From Bacteroidaceae bacterium (GTDB lineage Bacteria; Bacteroidota; Bacteroidia; Bacteroidales; Bacteroidaceae), in the NCBI GenBank assembly GCA_030843315.1, contig JAUUPT010000010.1, positions 15,636 through 79,635 on the forward strand: a stretch of DNA of 64,000 nt. The letters run 5' to 3'. Position 1 is the first letter of the stretch. Each line of letters opens with the position of its first letter. Both the position numbers and the translations under genes were made by a program. Positions 43,534-51,646 of the stretch are shown piece by piece. The notes under the pieces are model-generated. The model had not been told where the DNA came from and did no database searches. It worked only from the letters and a program-made list of their open reading frames with translations.

Positions 43534-43899
43534 ATGAAAGCCCTATATATTCTGCTCGGCACGCTCTCTTTATTCTTGGGTATACTTGGCATCTTCCTTC
43601 CGTTGCTGCCCACTACCCCGTTTCTATTGCTTACGGCGGCGCTCTATATGCGCAGTTCTCCGCGTCTGTATGCCTGGCTCCTGCGCCAGCCTCATCTCGG
43701 AGCTTATATCCGTAACTTCCGCGAGCACAAAGCCATCCCACTAAGAGCGAAGATTGTTTCCGTCGCACTTATCTGGATAACGATCTCCTACTCCGCCTTC
43801 TTCATCGTGCCGCAGTGGTGGCTGAAGTTGATTCTGCTGCTTATCGCCGTAGGGACAAGCTACCATATCCTGTCGTTCAAGACACTGAAAGCAAAGTGA
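43534..43899 (+). CDS. YbaN/DUF454 inner-membrane protein
   Basis: A 121-aa protein with two pairs of membrane helices (about 4-35 and 75-110). The family marks are GIFLPLLPTTPFLLL and the basic loop around IRNFREHKAIPLRAK. This is the DUF454/YbaN family; its function is unknown. The -7 box at 43522 sets the start. Confidence 0.88.
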   Translation: MKALYILLGTLSLFLGILGIFLPLLPTTPFLLLTAALYMRSSPRLYAWLLRQPHLGAYIRNFREHKAIPLRAKIVSVALIWITISYSAFFIVPQWWLKLILLLIAVGTSYHILSFKTLKAK

Positions 43900-43901
43900 G
43901 G

Positions 43902-44510
43902 TTACTTCATCGTCCCGCTCTGATTTTCGGGAAACACCCCTCCCAGCTTCTCAAAGAACAGTCCCAGTTCCCGGCGTGCATCTACTATCTTATCTTCCCA
44001 ATGCTTCACTGAATTCTGTCCGATGATATCCGTCACATACTTCACGGCTATGAACGGCACGTTCTTGGCACGGCACACCATTGCCTGGGCGTATGCCTCC
44101 ATCTCTATCACGTCGCCTTCCACTTCCGAGAGTTCCGTCAAGAACCGGTCTCCGGTATTGCATACGCCCTCTCCCTGCCAGTGCAGGCAATAACCTTTCT
44201 GTTCCAGCAGATCGGTAGAGTCAATCTCGTATTCCAGTCCCAAATCAGCCAAGCTATGCATATCCCGGTCTATGAAGTGACGGCACACGAAGATATCTCC
44301 TACCTTGTGCCGGATAGTACCTGCCGTACCGACATTGACTACCAAATCCGGTTGCCCGAAGTTAATCGCCTCCGAAAGATAAAAGGCCGACTTCACCTTT
44401 CCTACCCCGGTACGCAGATAACCTATCTGCAACTCCTCTCCCCCTACCATACCGGGGAACTTCAATTCCGCAAACTCGCCTTGAACGGCGTAAGTAACCA
44501 AAATTTTCAT
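43902..44510 (-). CDS. MTA/SAH nucleosidase-like protein
   Basis: A 202-aa protein of the PNP/UDP phosphorylase superfamily, nearest to 5'-methylthioadenosine/S-adenosylhomocysteine nucleosidase. Motifs are NVGTAG (about 79-84), VIEMEAYA, which binds ribose, and YVTDIIG, in which the usual catalytic SD is TD. It is shorter than typical MTAN (about 230 aa). It probably cleaves the N-glycosidic bond of a nucleoside; the exact substrate is uncertain. It lies 2 bases from the convergent YbaN gene. Confidence 0.82.
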   Translation of the reverse strand: MKILVTYAVQGEFAELKFPGMVGGEELQIGYLRTGVGKVKSAFYLSEAINFGQPDLVVNVGTAGTIRHKVGDIFVCRHFIDRDMHSLADLGLEYEIDSTDLLEQKGYCLHWQGEGVCNTGDRFLTELSEVEGDVIEMEAYAQAMVCRAKNVPFIAVKYVTDIIGQNSVKHWEDKIVDARRELGLFFEKLGGVFPENQSGTMK

Positions 44511-44558
44511 AACTATCTATTTACATTAATGTATCTTCTACTATCTACCAGCTACTAT

Positions 44559-44843
44559 CTACTTCACAATATAACTCTTCAGCGCCTCCACATACTCCTC
44601 AAAGGCATCTATCCCCTGCGGAGTAATCTTGCAAACCGTGCAAGGCATCTTTCCTTTAAATGTCTTTGTCACCTCCACATAGCCCGCCTTGCTGAGTTTA
44701 TCCAACTGCACGCTGAGGTTTCCGGCAGTTGCCCCTGTCTGCTGGCGGATATAGACAAAGTCCGCCTCTTCGACACTGATAAGCAACGACATCACCGCAA
44801 GCCGCAGTTCGGAATGGAGCAAAGGGTTCAGTTCTTTAAACAT
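44559..44843 (-). CDS. Winged-helix transcriptional regulator
   Basis: A 94-aa winged-helix protein of the HTH_34/ArsR-MarR-like type: LHSELRLAVMSLL, then TGATAGNLSVQLDKLSKAGYV as recognition helix, and a wing with CTVCKITPQG. The short C-terminal helix is for dimerisation. It is the last gene of an operon with three membrane proteins and probably regulates it (inference). A Cys pair in the wing might sense metal or redox state. Confidence 0.87.
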   Translation of the reverse strand: MFKELNPLLHSELRLAVMSLLISVEEADFVYIRQQTGATAGNLSVQLDKLSKAGYVEVTKTFKGKMPCTVCKITPQGIDAFEEYVEALKSYIVK

Positions 44844-44854
44844 GCTATTCGTTA

Positions 44855-45439
44855 TTATAAAACATTTTGTTTGGCTACCCTATTCAGGTAGTGTCCCGGT
44901 ATAACCATCATAAAGACAAAAGCCAGTGCAAAAAGCAATATCTGGTCGAATCCATGCAGGCAGAGGCAGCCCAATGACAGCAGTCCACCTAAAGTTCCGC
45001 AGATGGTTACAAGTTTCATCTTTACAATCAGTCCGGTCAGCGCCGTTCCCATTCCCATCATCAGCAAGATGACGAAGAGCACCGACAAATCCCAAAAGAA
45101 AATGGCAACCCAGGATACAAAAAAACCGCCTATTCCGAAGACAAGCCACACATATCCCAGTATGCGGTCTATGTAGGTTTTCACCATCTTCTGCTGCTTC
45201 CGCCCGGTCCACATCATAATAGTATAGGCTACGGTAGGCAGCAAGAACCAACACCATTGCCAATTATAGTTTCCGGTTTCTTTCAAGAGAAACCATACCA
45301 CAAGCGAGGTCACCACGGTGGTATATCCCCATATCAGAAAAGGCAGTCCGGCATTCTTTGCCATCCCGGACTTTGTATTCTGTATCATTTGAGCGATGAG
45401 TTCCAAACTCTCCTTCTCATTCAATTTCTTATCTTCCAT
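44855..45439 (-). CDS. Inner-membrane protein of unknown function (194 aa)
   Basis: A protein with a helical cytosolic start (about 1-28), then six membrane helices ending with a short basic tail. No motif of a transporter or enzyme is visible. It is 11 bases upstream of the winged-helix gene. Proteins of this layout occur next to such regulators in Bacteroides; the role is unknown. Confidence 0.75.
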   Translation of the reverse strand: MEDKKLNEKESLELIAQMIQNTKSGMAKNAGLPFLIWGYTTVVTSLVVWFLLKETGNYNWQWCWFLLPTVAYTIMMWTGRKQQKMVKTYIDRILGYVWLVFGIGGFFVSWVAIFFWDLSVLFVILLMMGMGTALTGLIVKMKLVTICGTLGGLLSLGCLCLHGFDQILLFALAFVFMMVIPGHYLNRVAKQNVL

Positions 45440-45453
45440 TGCTATTCAATTAT

Positions 45454-45537
45454 TTAATCCAAATTACATACGTTCAATACCAGAAAGAGCATTATCACCC
45501 AATCGGCTACCAAGAAAGCCACAAGCCAAGTTTCCAT
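45454..45537 (-). CDS. 27-aa single-helix membrane peptide
   Basis: The frame METWLVAFLVADWVIMLFLV and seven more residues forms one membrane helix. It lies 14 bases before the next gene and 8 bases after the previous one, with the same orientation. The tight fit in the operon and the membrane nature support a real small protein. The length is too short for certainty. Confidence 0.45.
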   Translation of the reverse strand: METWLVAFLVADWVIMLFLVLNVCNLD

Positions 45538-45545
45538 TTCTTATT

Positions 45546-46031
45546 CTATTTAAAGTTACACACAAACAAAAGCTGAAGAATCCACAAGAACAACAGGCAG
45601 CCTGCCAAAATTAGCAATTTCATCCTTTTCGCAACATATTGTTTAGTTATTAATCTCTTCCTAAGCAAGAAAGCTTCAGCAAAGACCAATATTACCAACC
45701 AGGCATAGCCATAAAAAGTAGTGATATGCCATACCTCCTTAGAGCCCATATACACAGCAAAAAACAAAAAGTCTGAAATCAAGGAGATGCCAACAGCAAC
45801 CAGCGACACCAACATCGCCTTCTTCATCAAACTCCGGGCACCACCCTCACAAGCCAGGCAACTGTATAATCCCACTCCCCAGAAAATAGGATTCACCGTG
45901 AGCATCATCACCATGCCCAACTGCGGGCTATAACGCCAAGGCATCCAAAGCACCACATTGGAAAGCCAGTACAAACACATAATGGTCAACACTGTAGATG
46001 TCCACCAAAACCGATTCTTGCTTTCCATCAT
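45546..46031 (-). CDS. Inner-membrane protein of unknown function (161 aa)
   Basis: Five membrane helices with short loops. A conserved-looking LACEGGAR segment lies between helices two and three, and a basic loop follows helix four. No family is recognised. The ATG follows directly after the stop of the DUF2141 gene, so the two are translationally coupled. ATGATG leaves the start uncertain by one codon. Confidence 0.75.
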   Translation of the reverse strand: MMESKNRFWWTSTVLTIMCLYWLSNVVLWMPWRYSPQLGMVMMLTVNPIFWGVGLYSCLACEGGARSLMKKAMLVSLVAVGISLISDFLFFAVYMGSKEVWHITTFYGYAWLVILVFAEAFLLRKRLITKQYVAKRMKLLILAGCLLFLWILQLLFVCNFK

Positions 46032-46418
46032 TTACTCCTTCTCCCCTCTCTTCACTTCCTTCCGTACATCCACCAGCTTCACATCCAGCGTTTTCATGCC
46101 CGCCGTCACATCTAAATCGACCATGGCACAGAACTCAATCGGTACGCCGTCCTTTCTATCCAACTGATAATTGCCGTTTTCATCGTGATAAACATAAAGT
46201 TTACACTTCCCTTCAGGCACTTCTTTCAATTCCAGCACGGCATCGGCACCTTTGGCATCTACCATCGCATACTGCCCCTTATCGGTAGCAATCATCACCC
46301 TCCCCTTTGCCGAACGAACGTTCGTTACCTTCACAGTCAAATCACTTTGTGCCGTTGCCGCAAGCGCACACATACTAAAAAGAAGAACCACAATACATTT
46401 ATAACCAATCGTTTTCAT
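46032..46418 (-). CDS. DUF2141 periplasmic protein
   Basis: A 128-aa secreted protein with a signal peptide ending ATAQ. The DUF2141 fold shows SDLTVKVTNVRSAKGRVMIA and VYHDENGNYQLDRKDGVPIE, with the DxNxN-like loop that often binds a metal or a ligand. It is the first gene of the operon. The ATG at 46418 is preferred over 46454 because it gives a clean signal peptide. A minus-strand -7 box TATATTTG is at 46477-46484. Confidence 0.85.
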   Translation of the reverse strand: MKTIGYKCIVVLLFSMCALAATAQSDLTVKVTNVRSAKGRVMIATDKGQYAMVDAKGADAVLELKEVPEGKCKLYVYHDENGNYQLDRKDGVPIEFCAMVDLDVTAGMKTLDVKLVDVRKEVKRGEKE

Positions 46419-46484
46419 AACTTCATCATGTTTAATGTTAATTGAATAAATCACATTTTGGGTTCGAACTCCGGTACAAATATA

Positions 46485-47039
46485 AGTAGTTTATTTTATA
46501 AACCAAATTATATCATAAATTATTTTATGTTCTCTAAGACAAAAAACATACTTCCCCCATCCGAAGGAAATAATCTCCCTATCCGAGAGGCATTATCTTC
46601 CCAGCCGGACAGCATTAGCAGAAGAAACGATACGGATACTTACCAAAACACTCTGACTTTTTTAGTCCCTATGCCAGCCTTCCTCTCTCCATACCTTTGG
46701 CTGTCTTATCCTTAGTCCCTGACAAGACAGCAAGCTATACAGGAGAAATTAAAGGATTCAGCCGAAGAATACGTAGTTAAATGATAATTTAGGAGCCCTA
46801 AAAGGTAGAGGTGCATTATTACCCAGGGCGTTGCCTTGGGCTTATAGATGAAAGGCTTTCAGCCTTAGGATGCGCAAACATACCAAAGGGAAACCTTGCT
46901 CCAGCGCTACGCTGGTAAATTCCCATTTCTACATTTCCCCATCCCCCCGATGCAACGAGAAAAAAGGTACAGAAAGAGAAGAATATTCGTCGAAAAACGA
47001 ATTTATTTGGCAGAAAAGTGACATTTTATCCGAAAAGTT
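46485..47039. other. Gene-free stretch with a hairpin array
   Basis: No gene can be supported. The left part is low in structure with runs such as CTTCCCCCATCC and AATCTCCC. The right part holds four tight hairpins (46822-46925), given separately. The downstream promoter of the ZapB-like gene begins at 47040. Confidence 0.6.
46822..46925. repeat. Array of four tight hairpins, three with triloops
   Basis: Hairpin 1: CCCAGGGC-GTT-GCCTTGGG (46822-46840). Hairpin 2: AAGGCT-TTC-AGCCTT (46852-46866). Hairpin 3: AAGG-GAAA-CCTT with a GNRA loop (46886-46897). Hairpin 4: CCAGCG-CTA-CGCTGG (46911-46925). No T-runs follow. The CCCAGGGCGTTGCC word recalls repeated intergenic elements of Bacteroidetes. 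It may be a dispersed REP-like element or a structured RNA. Confidence 0.6.
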
Positions 47040-47069
47040 TTTGTAATCTACAAGTTAATTGTATTTTTG
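47040..47069 (+). promoter_or_regulatory. Promoter of the ZapB-like/zapA operon
   Basis: TTTG at 47040-47043 and TATTTTTG at 47062-47069, 18 bases apart. The leader to the ATG at 47090 is about 17 bases. An earlier in-frame ATG (47018) precedes the promoter and is excluded. Confidence 0.7.
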
Positions 47070-47089
47070 TGTACAATTTTGGTGTAGTA

Positions 47090-47383
47090 ATGACAGACAA
47101 AGAAAAGAAGCTATTAAGTACCTTTGAAGCCAGACTGCGGCATTTAATCTATCTGCAAGATGAATTAAAGCGCGAAAATGCTGAACTAAAACAACTTCTC
47201 GAAGCCAAAGAAGAAGAATTAGAGAAGATACAAGCTGAATATAATGAACTGGAACTTAACTACACGAACCTAAAAACAGCAACGACAATCAGCCTTAACG
47301 GCAGCGATGTGAAAGAGACTAAGCTGCGATTGTCAAAATTAGTGCGTGAGGTCGATAAATGCATCGCTTTGTTGAATGAATAA
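47090..47383 (+). CDS. Small coiled-coil protein, ZapB-like
   Basis: A 97-aa protein made almost wholly of a coiled coil (residues 5-65, Leu/Glu heptads such as LKRENAELKQLLEAKEEELE). Its place directly before zapA suggests a division-associated coiled-coil partner such as ZapB, but sequence proof is lacking because coiled coils look alike. The gap to zapA is 14 bases. Confidence 0.7.
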   Translation: MTDKEKKLLSTFEARLRHLIYLQDELKRENAELKQLLEAKEEELEKIQAEYNELELNYTNLKTATTISLNGSDVKETKLRLSKLVREVDKCIALLNE

Positions 47384-47397
47384 AAGAAAGAAGATGT

Positions 47398-47688
47398 ATG
47401 AACGATAAGATAAAAATAAACCTGCAAATGGCAGGCTCTTCCTACCCCGTCACCATCAACCGTGAGGACGAAGAAATGGTAAGGGAAGCTGCCAAACAGG
47501 TAAACATAAGGTTCAATCTGATTCAGGAACGTTATCAGAATGTAGCTCCGGAGAGGGTGATAGCCATGGTGGCATATCAGTTTGTTTTGGAGAACCTGCA
47601 ACTGAAAGACCGTAACGATACAGAACCTTATACAACAAAGATAAAGGAACTGACAGAAGTATTGGAAGCATATTTCAAGGAACAATAA
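47398..47688 (+). CDS. zapA: Cell division protein ZapA
   Basis: A 96-aa ZapA. The N-terminal globular part has KINLQMAGSSYPVTINREDE and VREAAKQVNIRF, and the C-terminal helix (about 55-95) forms the coiled-coil stalk. It bundles FtsZ filaments at the division site. It is between the ZapB-like gene and RNase Y, a conserved order in Bacteroidetes. Confidence 0.88.
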   Translation: MNDKIKINLQMAGSSYPVTINREDEEMVREAAKQVNIRFNLIQERYQNVAPERVIAMVAYQFVLENLQLKDRNDTEPYTTKIKELTEVLEAYFKEQ

Positions 47689-47732
47689 ACCCGTCACCCG
47701 TCCGTTCCGGTCTGTGTAAAAAGGAAATTCGC

Positions 47733-47788
47733 GCACTGTACAAGAGTCTGCCCTTCATCGGAGCAGGCTTTTATGCAGTGCTTTTTTT
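47733..47788 (+). terminator. Long terminator hairpin after zapA
   Basis: GCACTG (47733-47738) pairs with CAGTGC (47776-47781), and inside it AAGAGTCTGC (47742-47751) pairs with GCAGGCTTTT (47763-47772). With the partly paired middle this is a stem of about 19 bp with an 11-base loop, followed by seven T. It could also be the 3' end of a small RNA that starts after the zapA stop. Confidence 0.8.
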
Positions 47789-47815
47789 ATTTATATACTA
47801 AAACAAATTAATAAA

Positions 47816-49354
47816 ATGACAGTAGTTACAATAGTAGTATCCATTGCCTGCTTCATTGTCGGAGGATTTGCTTCGTATATGTTCTTCAAGCATGGTTTGA
47901 AGTCCAAATATGACAGCATTCTGAAAGAAGCCGAAACGGAAGCGGAAGTGATTAAAAAGAATAAGTTGCTGGAAGTAAAGGAGAAATTCCTGAATAAGAA
48001 AGCCGACTTGGAGAAAGAAGTATCTATCCGCAACCAAAAGATACAGCAGGCGGAAAACAAGCTGAAACAACGTGAACTGGTACTGAACCAACGCCAGGAA
48101 GAAATCCAGCGCAAGAAGCAGGAAGCCGAAGCGGTGAAAGAGAATCTGGAAGCCCAACTGGTGATTGTAGACAAGAAGAAAGAAGAGTTGGACCACATGC
48201 AGCGCCAGGAAATTGAGAAACTGGAAACAATTTCAGGTCTCTCGGCCGAAGAAGCCAAGGACCGCATGATAGAGTCCTTGAAAGAGGAAGCCAAGACACA
48301 GGCCCAGTCCTTCATCAACGACATTATGGACGATGCCAAACTGACGGCAAGCAAAGAAGCCAAGCGCATCGTGATACAATCTATCCAGCGTGTAGCCACA
48401 GAAACAGCTATTGAGAATTCGGTAACCGTATTCCATATCGAATCGGACGAAATCAAAGGACGCATCATCGGCCGTGAAGGCCGTAACATCCGCGCCCTGG
48501 AAGCAGCCACCGGCGTGGAAATCGTTGTGGACGATACTCCGGAAGCAATCGTATTATCAGCCTTCGACCCGGTTCGCCGTGAAATTGCCCGCCTGGCATT
48601 GCACCAGTTGGTAACGGACGGACGTATCCACCCGGCACGCATCGAGGAAGTAGTTTCTAAAGTACGCAAGCAGGTAGAGGAAGAAATCATCGAAACCGGT
48701 AAGCGCACTACTATCGACTTGGGTATCCACGGTCTGCATCCCGAATTGATCCGTATCATCGGTAAGATGAAATATCGTTCTTCTTATGGCCAGAACCTTT
48801 TGCAGCATGCTCGCGAAACGGCCAATCTTTGTGCTGTGATGGCATCAGAGTTGGGCTTGAACCCGAAGAAGGCAAAACGCGCCGGATTGCTGCATGATAT
48901 AGGTAAGGTACCCGATGAAGAACCGGAATTGCCGCATGCTCTCTATGGTATGAAGTTGGCAGAGAAATTCAAAGAGAAACCGGATATCTGCAACGCTATC
49001 GGTGCCCACCACGACGAAGTGGAGATGACCAGCCTGCTGGCTCCTATCGTACAGGTTTGCGATGCCATCTCAGGTGCACGTCCGGGAGCACGCCGCGAAA
49101 TCGTAGAAGCCTACATCAAACGTCTGAACGACCTCGAACAGCTTGCTATGGCCTATCCGGGCGTAACAAAAACGTATGCTATCCAGGCAGGACGCGAACT
49201 GCGTGTCATCGTCGGTGCCGACAAGATAGACGACAAGCAAACCGAGAACCTCTCCGGCGAAATTGCAAAGAAGATACAAGATGAAATGACGTATCCGGGA
49301 CAGGTTAAGATTACCGTTATACGCGAAACACGTGCGGTGAGCTACGCTAAGTAA
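47816..49354 (+). CDS. rny: Ribonuclease Y
   Basis: A 512-aa membrane-anchored endoribonuclease. One N-terminal helix (about 4-26) precedes a long coiled coil (about 35-165), a KH domain with GRIIGREGRNIRALE (about 214-228) and an HD domain with HARETANLCA and GLLHDIGKV. It starts mRNA decay at the inner membrane. The length and order are as in other RNase Y proteins. A terminator follows. Confidence 0.95.
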   Translation: MTVVTIVVSIACFIVGGFASYMFFKHGLKSKYDSILKEAETEAEVIKKNKLLEVKEKFLNKKADLEKEVSIRNQKIQQAENKLKQRELVLNQRQEEIQRKKQEAEAVKENLEAQLVIVDKKKEELDHMQRQEIEKLETISGLSAEEAKDRMIESLKEEAKTQAQSFINDIMDDAKLTASKEAKRIVIQSIQRVATETAIENSVTVFHIESDEIKGRIIGREGRNIRALEAATGVEIVVDDTPEAIVLSAFDPVRREIARLALHQLVTDGRIHPARIEEVVSKVRKQVEEEIIETGKRTTIDLGIHGLHPELIRIIGKMKYRSSYGQNLLQHARETANLCAVMASELGLNPKKAKRAGLLHDIGKVPDEEPELPHALYGMKLAEKFKEKPDICNAIGAHHDEVEMTSLLAPIVQVCDAISGARPGARREIVEAYIKRLNDLEQLAMAYPGVTKTYAIQAGRELRVIVGADKIDDKQTENLSGEIAKKIQDEMTYPGQVKITVIRETRAVSYAK

Positions 49355-49382
49355 GAACAAAGAATTAGAATAATAATAAAGA

Positions 49383-49409
49383 AAGAGGGTGAATTTATTT
49401 CACCCTTTT
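49383..49409 (+). terminator. Terminator of rny
   Basis: GGGTGAA (49387-49393) pairs with TTCACCC (49399-49405), extended by A-T and G-T pairs to 11 bp, and TTTTCTTATTTTT follows. The T-rich tail overlaps the -7 box of cutC. Confidence 0.75.
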
Positions 49410-49411
49410 CT

Positions 49412-49419
49412 TATTTTTG
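49412..49419 (+). promoter_or_regulatory. -7 box of cutC
   Basis: TATTTTTG ends 24 bases before the ATG at 49444. An earlier in-frame ATG at 49417 overlaps the box and is excluded. Confidence 0.6.
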
Positions 49420-49443
49420 CACCACAAGACAGATATTAGGAAT

Positions 49444-50190
49444 ATGGAGAACTATCAATTTGAAGTCTGTGCCAACTCCGTAGAGAGTTGCATTGCCGCC
49501 CAAGCCGGAGGAGCCAACCGGGTAGAACTATGTGCAGGCATCCCCGAAGGCGGTACTACCCCTTCGCATGGCGATATCACCATCGCCCGGGAGGTGCTGA
49601 AAACAACGAAGCTTCATGTCATCATCCGTCCCCGTGGCGGTGACTTCCTATACTCCCCCATCGAGCAACGCATCATGCTGAAGGATATAAACAATGCCTA
49701 CCGGCTGGGAGCAGATGGCGTCGTGTTCGGCTGCCTCACCGCAGAGGGAGAGGTAGATATTCCTCTAATGGAACAGTTGATGGAAGCTGCACAAGGTATG
49801 TCCGTCACTTTCCACCGCGCCTTCGACGTTTGCCGCGACCCGCAGAAAGCACTGGAAGATATCATTCGCTTAGGCTGCAACCGCATCCTGACTTCCGGGC
49901 AGCAGCCCACCGCCGAACAAGGCATCTCCTTGCTAAAGGAACTGCAACAACAGGCAGCAGGCCGCATCATCCTGCTGGCAGGCTGCGGCGTCAACGAGAA
50001 CAACATTGCCCGCATCGCCCATGAAACCGGTATTCACGAATTCCACTTCTCCGCCAGAGAAACCATTGCAAGCCGTATGCAATACCGCAAAAGCAGAATC
50101 CCCATGGGAGCAACCGTGCAAATCAACGAATTCGAGCGAAGCATCACCACCAAAGAAAGAGTAAGAGCGACGATTGAAAACTGTGTTTAA
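49444..50190 (+). CDS. cutC: Copper homeostasis protein CutC
   Basis: A 248-aa TIM-barrel protein. The family signature is FEVCANSVESCIAAQAGGAN (5-24), followed by RVELCAGIPEGGTTPS and HVIIRPRGGDF. CutC was linked to copper tolerance in E. coli, though its direct biochemical role is unclear. The frame is complete; the first-Met choice follows from the promoter. Enolase follows after 76 bases. Confidence 0.92.
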   Translation: MENYQFEVCANSVESCIAAQAGGANRVELCAGIPEGGTTPSHGDITIAREVLKTTKLHVIIRPRGGDFLYSPIEQRIMLKDINNAYRLGADGVVFGCLTAEGEVDIPLMEQLMEAAQGMSVTFHRAFDVCRDPQKALEDIIRLGCNRILTSGQQPTAEQGISLLKELQQQAAGRIILLAGCGVNENNIARIAHETGIHEFHFSARETIASRMQYRKSRIPMGATVQINEFERSITTKERVRATIENCV

Positions 50191-50266
50191 ACAAACCCTT
50201 CCGCCCCTAAACATTTCCTCATTTTCATTTGTTATAAACATAGTTTACATTAAAAACTTATTGAAT

Positions 50267-51547
50267 ATGAAAATAGAAAAAATTATCGGACGCGAAATCC
50301 TCGACTCACGAGGAAACCCCACAGTAGAAGTAGATGTAATGCTGGAATCCGGCTTTATGGGCCGTGCTTCCGTCCCCTCGGGTGCATCTACGGGAGAACA
50401 TGAAGCACTGGAGCTACGCGACGGCGACAAAAATCGTTACGGTGGCAAAGGCGTGCTGAAGGCCGTAGATAATATCAACGATATCATCGCCCCCAAACTC
50501 ATCGGTATGTCTGCCCTCGACCAGATGGGCATCGACCACACCATGCTGGCGCTGGACGGCACCAAAACCAAGTCGAACCTGGGTGCCAACGCCATCCTCG
50601 GCGTATCGCTCGCCGTAGCCAAAGCCGCTGCCGCATACCTCGACGTCCCCCTCTACCGCTACATCGGCGGCACCAATACTTACGTGATGCCCGTTCCGAT
50701 GATGAATATCATCAACGGTGGTTCGCACAGTGATGCTCCCATCGCATTCCAGGAATTCATGATACGCCCGGTGGGCGCCATTTCTTTCCGCGAAGGCCTG
50801 CGCATGGGTGCCGAAGTATTCCATGCCCTGAAGAAAGTATTGAAAGACCGTGGTCTCAGCACAGCCGTGGGCGATGAAGGTGGCTTTGCCCCCAGTCTGG
50901 AAGGTACGGAAGATGCCTTGAACTCCATCATTGCCGCTATCAAAGCAGCCGGATACGAACCGGGCAAGGATGTAAAGATTGCCATGGACTGCGCTTCATC
51001 CGAGTTCTACCACGACGGCATCTACGACTACACCAAGTTCGAAGGTGAGAAAGGCAAAAAACGTACCGCCGACGAACAGATTGATTATCTGGAACAACTG
51101 ATCAACGAATACCCCATCGACTCCATCGAAGACGGCATGAGCGAAAACGACTGGGATGGCTGGCAGAAGCTGACCGAACGCATCGGCAACCGTTGCCAGT
51201 TGGTAGGCGACGACTTGTTTGTAACAAACGTCGATTTCCTCGCTATGGGTATTGAGAAAGGTTGCGCCAACTCCATCCTGATTAAAGTAAATCAGATTGG
51301 TTCGCTGACCGAAACGCTGAATGCCATCGAAATGGCACACCGCCACGGATATACTACCGTTACTTCCCATCGCTCCGGTGAAACCGAAGATGCAACCATC
51401 GCCGATATTGCCGTAGCCACCAACAGCGGGCAGATCAAGACCGGTTCACTGAGCCGCTCAGACCGCATGGCGAAGTACAACCAGTTGCTGCGCATCGAAG
51501 AAGAGCTGGGCAGCAATGCAGTCTACGGATATAAGAAACTTAGATAA
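50267..51547 (+). CDS. eno: Enolase
   Basis: A 426-aa glycolytic enzyme that interconverts 2-phosphoglycerate and phosphoenolpyruvate. Clear motifs are REILDSRGNPTVEV at the start, GASTGEHEALELRD, DEGGFAPSL, LVGDDLFVTN and SHRSGETED. The upstream open frame is excluded because MKIEKIIGREI is the family start. An intrinsic terminator follows. Confidence 0.97.
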   Translation: MKIEKIIGREILDSRGNPTVEVDVMLESGFMGRASVPSGASTGEHEALELRDGDKNRYGGKGVLKAVDNINDIIAPKLIGMSALDQMGIDHTMLALDGTKTKSNLGANAILGVSLAVAKAAAAYLDVPLYRYIGGTNTYVMPVPMMNIINGGSHSDAPIAFQEFMIRPVGAISFREGLRMGAEVFHALKKVLKDRGLSTAVGDEGGFAPSLEGTEDALNSIIAAIKAAGYEPGKDVKIAMDCASSEFYHDGIYDYTKFEGEKGKKRTADEQIDYLEQLINEYPIDSIEDGMSENDWDGWQKLTERIGNRCQLVGDDLFVTNVDFLAMGIEKGCANSILIKVNQIGSLTETLNAIEMAHRHGYTTVTSHRSGETEDATIADIAVATNSGQIKTGSLSRSDRMAKYNQLLRIEEELGSNAVYGYKKLR

Positions 51548-51593
51548 ATGGATTTTTGAAGGTTAGTGAAACATGTGTTAGTGAAAGCAAGAA

Positions 51594-51629
51594 AGGACGA
51601 TCCATCGCGGACCGTCCTCTCTCTTTTTT
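51594..51629 (+). terminator. Terminator of eno
   Basis: AGGACGATCC pairs with GGACCGTCCT (one mismatch) across ATCGC, followed by CTCTCTTTTTT. It separates eno from the convergent GH3 gene and may act weakly from the other side. Confidence 0.82.
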
Positions 51630-51646
51630 AACCTTAAAATCAACAA

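Noticed and set aside
44511..44558. Short CTACTATCTAC repeats upstream of the nucleosidase gene's neighbour
   Set aside because: Only two or three imperfect copies in 48 bases, with no clear link to a promoter.
47791..48759. Serine-rich 322-codon frame opposite rny
   Set aside because: It is antisense to the coiled coil and KH domain of RNase Y and is made of low-complexity Ser/Arg/Leu stretches.
50174..50266. Earlier in-frame ATG for enolase
   Set aside because: The extra 31 residues have no counterpart in enolase and overlap the end of cutC.
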